From positions 2,769,001 to 2,833,000 of the forward strand of contig NZ_CP046908.1 of assembly GCF_009789575.1 (NCBI RefSeq): DNA of 64,000 nucleotides, in the 5' to 3' direction. Positions 9,865-18,154 of the stretch are shown here, piece by piece; within the stretch, counting starts at the first letter, position 1; every line of letters starts with the position of its first letter. The position numbers and the translations under genes are program-made. The DNA comes from Stappia indica. Lineage in GTDB: Bacteria > Pseudomonadota > Alphaproteobacteria > Rhizobiales > Stappiaceae. Under the pieces are notes generated by a model. That model was not told where the DNA came from and ran no database searches. It saw nothing but the letters and a program-made list of their open reading frames with translations.

Positions 9865-9975
9865 ATGCCGAAGCCGAGCGCCCTTTTCAACGCCCCGTTC
9901 GCCGCGACGAAAGCCGCGAACGGTGTCGCGTGCGCCGGCACGACCACGACGACGACCCGCAAAACGACCGCCTGA
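9865..9975 (+). CDS. Threonine-rich leader peptide upstream of asd
   Basis: A 36-codon frame starts at ATG 9865, with GAGGGA at 9855-9860 (four-base spacing), and ends at TGA 9973. The C-terminal part reads GTTTTTTRKTTA: six consecutive Thr codons at 9940-9957 (ACG, ACC, ACG, ACG, ACG, ACC) and two more at 9964-9969. Such a run is the hallmark of a ribosome-mediated attenuator sensing Thr-tRNA. The downstream gene asd makes the common precursor of Thr, Met and Lys, so the sensed amino acid fits the pathway. The peptide itself is expected to have no function other than its translation. Confidence 0.7.
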   Translation: MPKPSALFNAPFAATKAANGVACAGTTTTTTRKTTA

Positions 9976-9985
9976 CGGCCCTCTC

Positions 9986-10069
9986 GACCCGCGCTCCCCC
10001 GGGTCCGAAGGGGGACCGAACGGACCTGAGGCTCCCGCAGGGATGGCGGCTTCGGGTTGGCGGGGAGCG
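9986..10069 (+). promoter_or_regulatory. Alternative hairpins of a putative asd attenuator
   Basis: Several perfect but mutually exclusive pairings follow the leader stop codon: GACCCG 9986-9991 with CGGGTC 10000-10005; TCCCCC 9995-10000 with GGGGGA 10010-10015; GGTCCG 10002-10007 with CGGACC 10021-10026. GCTCCCGC 10031-10038 pairs with GCGGGGAGC 10060-10068 (one bulge), while CGCTCCCC 9992-9999 can pair instead with GGGGAGCG 10062-10069. No U-tract follows, so the last hairpin could act on the ribosome site (AGAGAGGA, 10073-10080) or through Rho instead of being an intrinsic terminator. Which fold wins cannot be decided by eye. Confidence 0.5.
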
Positions 10070-10090
10070 GCAAGAGAGGACTGAATACCA

Positions 10091-11125
10091 ATGGCTTACA
10101 AGATCGCAGTGGTCGGCGCGACCGGCAATGTCGGCCGCGAGATGCTCGACATCCTGGACGAACGCGGCTTTCCGGCCAGCGAGGTCGTGCCTGTTGCCTC
10201 CCGCCGTTCGCAGGGCGTCGACGTCTCCTTCGGCGACCGCACGCTGACCTGCCAGGCCATCGACCATTTCGACTTCTCGGATGTCGACATCTGCCTGATG
10301 TCCGCCGGCGGCACCGTGTCCAAGGAGTGGTCGCCGAAGATCGCCGCCAAGGGCTGCGTCGTCATCGACAACTCCTCGGCCTGGCGCTACGACGCCGACG
10401 TGCCGCTGATCGTTCCGGAAGTGAACGCCGACGCCATCACCGGCTTCACCCGGAAGAACATCATCGCCAATCCGAACTGCTCGACCGCCCAGCTGGTCGT
10501 CGCGCTCAAGCCGCTGCACGATGCGGCCACCATCCGGCGCGTCGTCGTGTCCACCTACCAGTCGGTCTCCGGCGCCGGCAAGGACGGCATGGACGAGCTG
10601 TTCAACCAGACCCGCTCGATCTTCGTGAACGACCCGATCACCCCGGAGAAGTTCACCAAGCGCATCGCCTTCAACGTCATTCCCCATATCGATGTCTTCA
10701 TGGAGGACGGCTACACCAAGGAAGAGTGGAAGGTGCTGGCCGAGACCAAGAAGATGCTCGACCCGAAGATCAAGGTCACCTGCACCGCCGTGCGCGTGCC
10801 GGTGTTCATCGGTCATTCGGAGAGCGTCAACATCGAGTTCGAGCGCCCGATCACCGCCGATGAGGCCCGCGACATCCTGCGCGAGGCGCCGGGCGTGCTC
10901 GTCGTCGACAAGCACGAGGACGGCGGCTACGTCACGCCTTACGAGAGCGCCGGCGAGGATGCGACCTATGTCAGCCGCATCCGCGAGGACGCGACCATCG
11001 AGAACGGCCTCAACATCTGGGTCGTCGCCGACAACCTGCGCAAGGGCGCGGCTCTGAACGCCGTGCAGATCGCGGAAGTTCTGGTCAATCGCGGCCTGAT
11101 CACCCCGAAGAAGGCCGCTGCCTGA
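10091..11125 (+). CDS. asd: Aspartate-semialdehyde dehydrogenase
   Basis: NADPH-dependent reduction of aspartyl-4-phosphate to aspartate semialdehyde, the branch point to Lys/diaminopimelate, Thr and Met. 344 residues. The Rossmann loop VGATGNVGREML is at the N-terminus, the catalytic Cys130 lies in NPNCSTAQLV, and the C-terminal helix pattern WVVADNLRKGAALNAVQIAE is typical. The start is supported by AGAGAGGA upstream. It is a single-gene unit bounded by the Thr-rich leader before it and an intrinsic terminator after it. Confidence 0.97.
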   Translation: MAYKIAVVGATGNVGREMLDILDERGFPASEVVPVASRRSQGVDVSFGDRTLTCQAIDHFDFSDVDICLMSAGGTVSKEWSPKIAAKGCVVIDNSSAWRYDADVPLIVPEVNADAITGFTRKNIIANPNCSTAQLVVALKPLHDAATIRRVVVSTYQSVSGAGKDGMDELFNQTRSIFVNDPITPEKFTKRIAFNVIPHIDVFMEDGYTKEEWKVLAETKKMLDPKIKVTCTAVRVPVFIGHSESVNIEFERPITADEARDILREAPGVLVVDKHEDGGYVTPYESAGEDATYVSRIREDATIENGLNIWVVADNLRKGAALNAVQIAEVLVNRGLITPKKAAA

Positions 11126-11156
11126 AGCTCCCGCTTTCTAAATCCGTATGCTGCGC

Positions 11157-11190
11157 GGCGCGGTCCCTTGCGGGCCGCGCCGTTTTTTTT
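11157..11190 (+). terminator. Intrinsic terminator of asd
   Basis: GGCGCGGTCC (11157-11166) pairs with GGGCCGCGCC (11172-11181), one G-U pair and a five-base loop, followed by a run of eight T at 11183-11190. Confidence 0.92.
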
Positions 11191-11283
11191 GCCCGCTCCC
11201 GGCAATCCTGACAGGGCTGGCCGCGCCGGCCAAAACCCGACAGACTGCCCGCCCAGAACAGCATCCCGGGAGTGAGTGAGACG

Positions 11284-13059
11284 ATGAACAGGACACCAAA
11301 GCGGGCACCGGTGCGCAGGATCGCCAGCGCCGCCCTTGCCGCCTGCCTCTTGTGGGCAGGACCCGGCCTTGCCCAGACAGCCGCTCCAGCCGCGCCCCAG
11401 CCGGCGCCGATCCTCTCCGGCTCGGACCGCTTCCACCCGGTGCTTGCCCGCAGCGGCATGGTCGCCAGCCAGGAAGCGACCGCGACCCGCGTCGGCCGCG
11501 ACATCCTCGCTGCCGGCGGCAATGCGGTCGATGCGGCGGTGGCAGTCGGCTTCGCCCTTGCCGTGACCCTGCCGCGCGCCGGCAATATCGGCGGCGGCGG
11601 CTTCATGCTGGTCCACATGGCCGGGAGCGGCGAGACTCAGGCTCTCGACTATCGCGAGCTTGCCCCTGCCGCCGCCACCCGGGACATGTTCCTCGATGCC
11701 GAGGGAAATGCCGACAGCGAGAAATCCCGCTATTCCGGCCTTGCCGTCGGCGTTCCCGGCACCGTTGCCGGCTTCCACGCCGCCCATGCCCGCCATGGCA
11801 GCGGCCGCTTCAGCTTCGCCGAGCTGCTCGCCCCCGCCATCGCGCTTGCCCGCGATGGCTTTCCCGTCTCCGACGATCTCTCCGGCTCCCTGAAACAGGC
11901 CCTGCCCCGCCTGTCCAAGGATCCTGCCGCGCTCGCGACGTTCTACAAGCCCGGCGGCGGCTTCTACGAGCCCGGCGAGACCTTGCGCCAGCCGCAACTC
12001 GCCGCAACGCTGCAGAAGATCGCCGACGAAGGCCCGGACGGCTTCTACAAGGGCCCGGTCGCGGAGGCGATCGCCGCACGCGTCCGCGAAGGCGGCGGCG
12101 ACATGACCGCCTCCGATCTTGCCGCCTACGAGGCGAAATGGCGCGATCCCGTCTCGGGCACCTATCGCGGCTACGAGGTCGTCTCCATGCCGCCGCCCTC
12201 CTCCGGCGGCGTCCATCTCGTCGAGATCCTCAACATGCTGGAGCCCTTCGACCTGGCCGCATCCGGCTCCGGTTCGGCGGCGACGCTCCATGTCATGGCC
12301 GAGGCGATGAAGCGGGCCTATGCGGATCGCTCGGAGTTCCTCGGCGACCCCGACTTCGTCGATATTCCGGTGAAGGGCCTGACCTCCAAGGCCTATGCCG
12401 CCTCGCGAATGGCCGATTTCGACACAGAAAAGGCAACGCCCGCGGAAGGCCTTTCCCCCGGCAAGCCGGCCCCTTACGAGAGCGAGGAGACCACGCACTA
12501 TTCGGTGGTGGACGGTCAGGGCAATGCGGTCTCCAACACCTACACGCTCAACTTCTCCTACGGTGTCGGCATGATGGCCGGCGACACCGGCATCCTGCTC
12601 AACAACGAGCTCGACGACTTCTCCGCCAAGCCCGGCGTGCCGAACGCCTACGGCCTCATCGGCGGCGATGCCAATGCCGTTGCGCCGCGCAAGCGGCCGC
12701 TCTCCTCGATGAGCCCGACGCTGGTGTTTCGCGACGGCCGGCTGGTGCTGGCCACCGGCTCTCCCGGCGGCAGCCGCATCATCACCACCGTGCTGCAGAT
12801 CATCCTCAACGTGGTCGACCACGGCATGAACATCGCCGAGGCGACCGCCGCCCCGCGCATGCACCATCAATGGCTGCCCGACGAGATCCGCATCGAGGAC
12901 GGCTTCTCGCCGGACACGCTGGCGATCCTGCGCGGGCTCGGTCACACGGTGGAGGAGCGCGCCACCATGGGCTCCACCCAGTCGGTGATGGCGGTCGAGA
13001 ACGGCCTTGCCGGCGCCTCGGACCCGCGGGTGCAGGGCGCATTGGCCGCCGGCAACTGA
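11284..13059 (+). CDS. ggt: Gamma-glutamyltranspeptidase (glutathione hydrolase)
   Basis: Periplasmic Ntn hydrolase that cleaves the gamma-glutamyl bond of glutathione and transfers it to water or amino acids. About 591 residues with a Sec signal peptide ending near LAQT. The family core VASQEATATRVGRDILAAGGNAVDAAVA is present, and the autoprocessing site is ETTHYSVVD with the catalytic Thr near residue 403, followed by SSMSPTLVF and GSPGGSRI. The ATG at 11284 is preferred over the GTG at 11272 because GGGAG at 11268 is correctly spaced from it. Tail to tail with the MFS gene. Confidence 0.93.
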   Translation: MNRTPKRAPVRRIASAALAACLLWAGPGLAQTAAPAAPQPAPILSGSDRFHPVLARSGMVASQEATATRVGRDILAAGGNAVDAAVAVGFALAVTLPRAGNIGGGGFMLVHMAGSGETQALDYRELAPAAATRDMFLDAEGNADSEKSRYSGLAVGVPGTVAGFHAAHARHGSGRFSFAELLAPAIALARDGFPVSDDLSGSLKQALPRLSKDPAALATFYKPGGGFYEPGETLRQPQLAATLQKIADEGPDGFYKGPVAEAIAARVREGGGDMTASDLAAYEAKWRDPVSGTYRGYEVVSMPPPSSGGVHLVEILNMLEPFDLAASGSGSAATLHVMAEAMKRAYADRSEFLGDPDFVDIPVKGLTSKAYAASRMADFDTEKATPAEGLSPGKPAPYESEETTHYSVVDGQGNAVSNTYTLNFSYGVGMMAGDTGILLNNELDDFSAKPGVPNAYGLIGGDANAVAPRKRPLSSMSPTLVFRDGRLVLATGSPGGSRIITTVLQIILNVVDHGMNIAEATAAPRMHHQWLPDEIRIEDGFSPDTLAILRGLGHTVEERATMGSTQSVMAVENGLAGASDPRVQGALAAGN

Positions 13060-13070
13060 TCCTGCAAAGG

Positions 13071-13094
13071 GCCGGCGGGCTCAGCCCCGCCGGC
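13071..13094. terminator. Strong hairpin at the ggt/MFS convergent end
   Basis: GCCGGCGGG (13071-13079) pairs perfectly with CCCGCCGGC (13086-13094) around a six-base loop that contains the MFS stop codon. It has no U-run, so it may serve as a Rho-assisted or bidirectional end. Confidence 0.4.
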
Positions 13095-14322
13095 GAAGCA
13101 GGGTCGCCGCCAGCAGCAGCACGTAGACGCCGCCGAGCAGCATCGGCAGGCCGGAAAGGCCGGCGAGATCGATGGCGAGACCGGAGATCGCCGGCCCCGC
13201 AAAGCCGCCCACACCCCACATCACGGCAAAACCGGCATTGCCGGCGATCAGCATGGCGCCCGTGAAGCGGCGGCCGAGCTCCATCAGCGCGATGGTGTAG
13301 ACGCCATAGGCCGAGGATCCCCAGACGAAGAGCATGGCCCAGAGCGGCCATTTCGTCTCGATCAGCACCGGCAGCAACGCGGCGCCGGCAATGGTCAGCA
13401 GGCACAGCACCACCATGACGAGGCGCGGCCCCCAGCGATCGGCCACCGTGCCGATCGGCACCTGGAAGACGATGTTGCCGACGATCAGCACGGCAAGCGC
13501 CGTTGCCACCGCCGCCTCGTCGAGGCCGTGACCGAGACCGTAGACCGGGAACAGCGTCAGGATCGCCTGGTCGAAGGCGGCGGCAATGCCGGTCACCACC
13601 AGCAGGAACGGGATCAGCGGCGCAACGGCGCGGATCGACCCGTTTTCGCCGGCGGCAAACCGCGGCAGCCGATGGCGGATCGAGGCGATCAGCAGCGCAC
13701 AGACCAGACAGACCGCGATGCAAAGAAGGAACGGCGTGAGCGTCCGCGTGCCTGTCACCGTCAACGTCGCCGGGCCGAGCGCGAAGCCGGCGGCAAGCGC
13801 CGTCGCATAGAGGCCCAGCATGCGGCCGCGGATCCGGTCGGGCGCCAGCTGGTTCACCCAGGTCTCGCTGGAAATGTAGAGCCCGTTGATGCCGACGCCG
13901 AGCAGGAAGCGCGCCGGAAACCACAGCCACAGCGACTGCACCGTGCCGATCAGCGCGAACAGCACCGCCAGCAGCAGCGCACTGGCAATGGCCAGCCGTG
14001 CCGCACCGAAGCGGATCGCCAGTTGCGGCACCAGGGGCGCGGACAGGATCAGGCCCAGCGCCATCATGGCGGCATTGCTGCCGATCAGCCAGGCCGGCGT
14101 TCCCTGCCGCTCCAGGATGAAGGAGAGCAGCGGATAGGTGAGCCCCTGCGCCAGGCCGAACACGCCGACCAGCATCAGCACCACCGCAATCGCCGCACGG
14201 TCGAGCGTCTGCGGCGCGCCGGGCACGTGCTCCGCCACCTCGGCCACCTGCGGCCGGTCGGGCACAGGCGCGGTCGGCGACGGCAGCTGTCCGGTCTCGA
14301 CCCTCTCCCCGGTCTCGCTCAT
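13081..14322 (-). CDS. MFS transporter (UMF2/YcaD-like)
   Basis: 413 residues with about 12 hydrophobic helices, interrupted by a polar loop near residues 205-220. The first helix has VLMLVGVFGLAQGLTYPLL and the loop after helix 2 is APLVPQLAIRFG; RFLLGVGINGLYISSETWVNQLAPDRIRGR resembles the sugar/drug MFS subgroup that includes YcaD. The substrate is unknown. The N-terminal 40 residues are hydrophilic. The start at 14322 overlaps the upstream acetyltransferase stop as ATGA, so the two are translationally coupled. Confidence 0.85.
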   Translation of the reverse strand: MSETGERVETGQLPSPTAPVPDRPQVAEVAEHVPGAPQTLDRAAIAVVLMLVGVFGLAQGLTYPLLSFILERQGTPAWLIGSNAAMMALGLILSAPLVPQLAIRFGAARLAIASALLLAVLFALIGTVQSLWLWFPARFLLGVGINGLYISSETWVNQLAPDRIRGRMLGLYATALAAGFALGPATLTVTGTRTLTPFLLCIAVCLVCALLIASIRHRLPRFAAGENGSIRAVAPLIPFLLVVTGIAAAFDQAILTLFPVYGLGHGLDEAAVATALAVLIVGNIVFQVPIGTVADRWGPRLVMVVLCLLTIAGAALLPVLIETKWPLWAMLFVWGSSAYGVYTIALMELGRRFTGAMLIAGNAGFAVMWGVGGFAGPAISGLAIDLAGLSGLPMLLGGVYVLLLAATLLRRRG

Positions 14323-14915
14323 GCGCTCCCTGCCGCATCCGTGAGGTGGTGTCGCATGGTCGTGACCGAGGCAAAGCCGAAGACCGGCCGCAGCAGGTCG
14401 AGCCGGCGTCGTCCCTCCTCCACGAAGCCGCAGCGCAGATAGAGCGCCTTGGCCCGCGGATTGGTATCGACGACGTCGAGCCTTACCGCGCGCTTGCCGG
14501 CGCGCCGGGCCATCGCGACGATCTCGGCCAGCAGGGCGCTGCCGACACCTGCACCGCGCGCCCCTTGCCCGACCGCAATTCCATCCATCGACAGCACGTC
14601 CTCGTCCTCCTCCTTGTCGAGCAGGGCAAGGCCCGCAACCCGGATCGCTGTCCCCATCAGGCTGAAGCGCTCGCGGAAATGCCGCCACTTCGGCTCGAAC
14701 AGCCCCTGCCCGTCGAGACGATATCCGGCAATGCCGACGAGCCGGCCATCGATGACGGCGCTGACACCGCGGTCATGGCGCAGATGCGGCGCGAGGAACT
14801 CTGCCGCCGCATCCGCCGTGCCGAAGAACGGCCGCAGCTTCTGGATCAGCGCCTCGCAATAGATCCGCGTCGCCGCCATCTCGTCGCCAGGACGCACATG
14901 AGAAAGCACGTTCAT
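14319..14915 (-). CDS. GNAT family N-acetyltransferase
   Basis: 198 residues. The acetyl-CoA binding motif A is visible as SMDGIAVGQGARGAGVGSALLAEIV, followed by RLDVVDTNPRAKALYLRCGF, the usual beta5/beta6 block. The acceptor substrate is unknown. The ATG at 14915 has AGGAG six bases upstream, which decides the start. The gene is coupled to the MFS transporter downstream by a four-base overlap, which suggests a shared role such as modification and export of a small molecule, but that is inference. Confidence 0.85.
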   Translation of the reverse strand: MNVLSHVRPGDEMAATRIYCEALIQKLRPFFGTADAAAEFLAPHLRHDRGVSAVIDGRLVGIAGYRLDGQGLFEPKWRHFRERFSLMGTAIRVAGLALLDKEEDEDVLSMDGIAVGQGARGAGVGSALLAEIVAMARRAGKRAVRLDVVDTNPRAKALYLRCGFVEEGRRRLDLLRPVFGFASVTTMRHHLTDAAGSA

Positions 14916-15104
14916 CGCCAGCTCCTGTCGTTGCCCCGCAATTTCGCGCTGAGGTTGATCGGACAGTTCGAGACGTAATCGCCTTGCCGGGCCTTGCAAG
15001 AAAAATCGCCCCTCCAGGCGTAAAACCGCAAGACTTGCGCGCCGCAGCAAAGAGAATCAGGCTATCGGGGAAGGGACGATCATCGTTCGCAAGCCTGTCG
15101 GGAT

Positions 15105-15593
15105 ATGCCGGATATCAGCCCGCTCCTCGAATTCCTCGCCGGATCGCAGCTCGCCCGCATGATGGCCGGCTCAGCGGACCTGCGCGAGGCCGCCGCCGCG
15201 GTCCATCTGCTGGGAACCCTGATCCTGGTCGGCGCGGTGTTGCCGCTCAACCTGCGGCTGATCGGCTTCTGGCGTTCCGCTCCGCTTGCCGACCTTGCGC
15301 GCGTGCTCGGCCAGACCGCCTTTGTCGGCCTGCTGCTCTCGCTTGCCAGCGGCATCGCCCTGATGTCGACGCGCCCCGTCGCGATTGCCGGCGATCCTGC
15401 CTTCCAGGCGAAGGCCGTCCTTCTTGCCGCGCTTGCCGTCAATGCCTTGCTGCTGCGGCTGGTTCCGGCCTGGCGCCTGCTCGACCAGGTCGATTCGCGC
15501 GGCACCATCTCGCGCTTCCGCCTGGCCGGGGTGCTGTCGCTCGTCCTGTGGGGCGGGGTCCTTGCCCTGATGCGCTGGCCCGGCCTGATCTGA
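15105..15593 (+). CDS. Small integral membrane protein (DUF6644/CopD-like, four helices)
   Basis: 162 residues, with hydrophobic segments at about 35-55 (VHLLGTLILVGAVLPLNLRL), 70-90 (TAFVGLLLSLASGIALM), 105-125 (KAVLLAALAVNALLLRL) and 138-156. A His in the first helix (AAVHLLGTLI) is suggestive of heme or copper binding as in CopD-like domains, but that is inference. Divergent from the acetyltransferase gene and tail to tail with the next one. Function unknown. Confidence 0.65.
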   Translation: MPDISPLLEFLAGSQLARMMAGSADLREAAAAVHLLGTLILVGAVLPLNLRLIGFWRSAPLADLARVLGQTAFVGLLLSLASGIALMSTRPVAIAGDPAFQAKAVLLAALAVNALLLRLVPAWRLLDQVDSRGTISRFRLAGVLSLVLWGGVLALMRWPGLI

Positions 15594-15611
15594 CGGCGCG
15601 AAAAGCCGGTC

Positions 15612-16031
15612 TTACTGGGCGCGGCGATAGATGCCGGTATTGACCACCGACCCCTGCCCCGGCACCTCGACGCTCTGCTCCACTTCCAGGCTCTGCCCGT
15701 CGTCGGACAGGCGCCGCCGCGCCGTCATCAAGGTGAGATTGCCGCGCTTGGCCTCCGAGGTGAGCGTGTGCTCGTCCTCGAAATAGAGCAGCAGCCGGTC
15801 GGCCAGCCCGCTTTCCGACAGCCGCGCTCCCGGCGCTCCCGGCACGCCGGTGATCTCGCCGGAGATTTCCTCGCCACTCGACGAGATGATCGACATGCGG
15901 ATCGTCACCAGGCCGAATTCCTCCTCGATCCGGCAGGTCGCCGCCTGCGGCAGGTCGCTCTGATCGAACTCGCTCTCGTCCAGGTCGAGGATCCAGGTTC
16001 CCAGGAAGGGGCCAATCTGCTGGCTGCTCAT
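15612..16031 (-). CDS. Hypothetical protein, lipocalin-like (139 aa)
   Basis: 139 residues, acidic, no signal peptide or membrane helix. The opening QQIGPFLGTWILDLDESEF and alternating strands (ATCRIEEEFGLVTIRMSI, then ADRLLLYFEDEHTLTSEAKRG) look like an all-beta, lipocalin-like or THAP4-type barrel with the G-x-W start. I do not recognise a characterised family. Divergent from the SDR gene with 144 bases between the starts. Confidence 0.6.
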   Translation of the reverse strand: MSSQQIGPFLGTWILDLDESEFDQSDLPQAATCRIEEEFGLVTIRMSIISSSGEEISGEITGVPGAPGARLSESGLADRLLLYFEDEHTLTSEAKRGNLTLMTARRRLSDDGQSLEVEQSVEVPGQGSVVNTGIYRRAQ

Positions 16032-16175
16032 CGCTGCATTCCGCTTTATGACGTTTCGCGCCGGATCGCGGCCCGGCAACCGCTTGCGCGACCTTGTAGC
16101 CGCGTTTACCAAGCCTGTCATCGCCCCGCCCCTCCTCCGCCGCCAGTGCGGAGCCCCTCCAGCCGGAGCCATCCC

Positions 16176-16883
16176 ATGACCCTGTCCGCAGCCTCCACCC
16201 TCGTGCTCACAGGTGCCAATCGCGGCATCGGACTGGAACTGGCGCGCCGCTTCCTTGCCGACGGCGGATGGCGCATCCATGCCGGCTGCCGCGCGCCCGA
16301 ACGCGCCGAAGCGCTTGCGGACCTCGCCGCCGCCCATCCGGACCGGCTGACCGTCCATGCTCTCGACGTGACGGACGGGGCGTCCGTCGCTGCATTCGCG
16401 CAGGCTCTGGGGGAAACTCCCGTCGATGTGCTGCTCAACAATGCCGGCGTCCTCAATCCGCACCAGTCGCTCGACGATCTCGACTTCGCGGCCTGGGAGC
16501 GCGAGTTGCAGGTCAACACGCTGGCCCCTGTGCGCATGGCGCTGGCCCTGCGACCGCAGCTGCGGCGGGCGGAGACCCCGCGCATCGTCACGATTTCCAG
16601 CCAGATGGGTTCGCTCGCCCGTCCGCGCAGCGGCAGCTACGCCTATCGCAGCTCCAAGGCGGCGGTGAACAAGGCGATGCAGGGCCTTGCCGTCGACCTT
16701 CAGGACGAAGGCATCTGCGTCGTCGTCATGCATCCGGGCTGGGTGCGCACCGACATGGGCGGCACCAGTGCCGAGATCGATCCGCAGGAAAGCGCCGCCG
16801 GCATCTTCTCCGTCGCGACCGGCCTCACCCTCGCCGATACCGGCCGCTTCCTGCAGTGGAACGGCGAAGAACACCCCTGGTAG
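16176..16883 (+). CDS. Short-chain dehydrogenase/reductase (SDR)
   Basis: 235-residue classical-type SDR. The NAD(P)-binding TGANRGIG lies near the N-terminus, NNAG follows beta4, catalytic Ser is in ISSQMGS, and the YxxxK pair is YRSSK. HPGWVRTDMGG closes the active site. It resembles the C-factor/sniffer-like subgroup. The substrate cannot be named. The ATG at 16176 gives the canonical N-terminus; open frame further upstream has no SDR features. Confidence 0.88.
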   Translation: MTLSAASTLVLTGANRGIGLELARRFLADGGWRIHAGCRAPERAEALADLAAAHPDRLTVHALDVTDGASVAAFAQALGETPVDVLLNNAGVLNPHQSLDDLDFAAWERELQVNTLAPVRMALALRPQLRRAETPRIVTISSQMGSLARPRSGSYAYRSSKAAVNKAMQGLAVDLQDEGICVVVMHPGWVRTDMGGTSAEIDPQESAAGIFSVATGLTLADTGRFLQWNGEEHPW

Positions 16884-16893
16884 AGCGCCCCGC

Positions 16894-17973
16894 TCAGGAA
16901 ACGCCGGCGGCCGTGGCGCGTTGCTCCGCCATCCGGTCGACGACGAGATCCGTCAGCCCGGCCGCCGCCCACATGGCGAACAGCGTCGCCCAGGCGGTCA
17001 GCGCAAAGATCGACCCGCCGGTGACGCCCGCGCCCACCGCGCAGCCGCCGGCCAGCATGCCGCCGAACCCCATCAGAACGGCCCCGACGATGTAGCGGCG
17101 CATCGAGTGGCCGTCGTGAAAGCCCTGCAACCGCCATTCGCCGGCCAGCAGCGCGGCCAGCGCCGCCCCGGCGAAGACGCCCGGCACCAGGCCGATGTCG
17201 AAATCGAGCGCCTCGCCGGGAGGCGTCAGCACCAGCATCAAGGTGTCGGCGGACGGACCGGTGAAGGTCATGCTCTTGACCGTCATCGGCTCGAAGGCCT
17301 GTCCCGCAAGCTGGTAGGTGAACCACCAGCCGGCCGCCACCGTCGCCCCCACTCCCGCCGCTCCGATCCAGCCCGAGAGCGGCAGACGGGCGCGAAAGGC
17401 GAAGACCATCGTCCCGGCGACGAACAGCAGGCCGATCCACAGCCCCGCCTCCTGCGGCAGCCCCAGCAGCAGCAGGAGATCGAGCGCCTCGCGCCCGCTG
17501 ACGGTCCACATCCCGGCGACCTGCTCGCGCAGCGGCGACAGGATGCCATGGATCGAGGCCTCCGCCGCCACCGCGAAGATCAGCCCCGACAGCAGCGCCC
17601 GGAGGTTGCCGGTGGCCGAGAGCACCAGCAGCCGGCTGGCGCAGCCTCGCGCCAGCACCATGCCGATGCCGAACAGTGCCCCGCCGGCAATCGCGCCCGA
17701 CAGCGAGCCCCGGGCCGCGAACTGCCGCGCCTCGGACACATCGAGCTGGCCCGAGAAAACCAGCCATTGGGTCAAAAGGACCGCACAGGAAAAGGTTACG
17801 AGCCATGTGGCGACCTTGATGCCGATGCTGCCGCGGGCAAACTCCACCGCCGCAGCTCTCAGGCAGAACCGGCTGCGCTGCGCAAAGGCGCCGAAAGCCA
17901 TCCCGATCAGCAGCCCGCCGAGCGCCGAGGTTTCCGCCTCGCCGATAGTCTCCAGAAGGCCGGTCATGTCCAT
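16894..17973 (-). CDS. YeeE/YedE family sulfur-transport protein (TsuA-like)
   Basis: 359 residues, nine or more hydrophobic helices, with both halves of a YeeE/YedE domain in one chain: AFGAFAQRSRFCLRAA and ARGCASR in the first half, GGMLAGGCAVGAGVTGG in the second. The three Cys positions match those that relay thiosulfate in TsuA. Inner membrane; import of thiosulfate or another reduced-sulfur compound is likely. The ATG at 17973 follows GGAGA with good spacing. An ATTC-N8-GAAT palindrome 45 bases upstream fits a SqrR/BigR operator, consistent with control by sulfide or persulfide. Confidence 0.87.
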   Translation of the reverse strand: MDMTGLLETIGEAETSALGGLLIGMAFGAFAQRSRFCLRAAAVEFARGSIGIKVATWLVTFSCAVLLTQWLVFSGQLDVSEARQFAARGSLSGAIAGGALFGIGMVLARGCASRLLVLSATGNLRALLSGLIFAVAAEASIHGILSPLREQVAGMWTVSGREALDLLLLLGLPQEAGLWIGLLFVAGTMVFAFRARLPLSGWIGAAGVGATVAAGWWFTYQLAGQAFEPMTVKSMTFTGPSADTLMLVLTPPGEALDFDIGLVPGVFAGAALAALLAGEWRLQGFHDGHSMRRYIVGAVLMGFGGMLAGGCAVGAGVTGGSIFALTAWATLFAMWAAAGLTDLVVDRMAEQRATAAGVS

Positions 17974-18017
17974 TGCCGCGTCTCCGGGTTCTCCGGACAC
18001 CCGTCCGGCCCTTCCAT

Positions 18018-18033
18018 ATTCGCATCCATGAAT
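18018..18033. promoter_or_regulatory. SqrR/BigR-like operator upstream of the YeeE gene
   Basis: ATTC (18018-18021), eight bases, GAAT (18030-18033). The ATTC-N8-GAAT pattern is the published binding motif of the persulfide sensor SqrR of the ArsR family. It sits 45 bases before the start of a sulfur-transport gene. The regulator gene is not in the window. Confidence 0.5.
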
Positions 18034-18154
18034 ACAATGAGGGCACCGGAGCGACCTTGACCTTGCTCAAGCTTCCATGCGGCTTTGTGCGCCGTGCTTG
18101 TCCGCTGCGGCGTTGCCGACTAACAAGAGCGGATCGACAAGGACGGGGCGAGCA

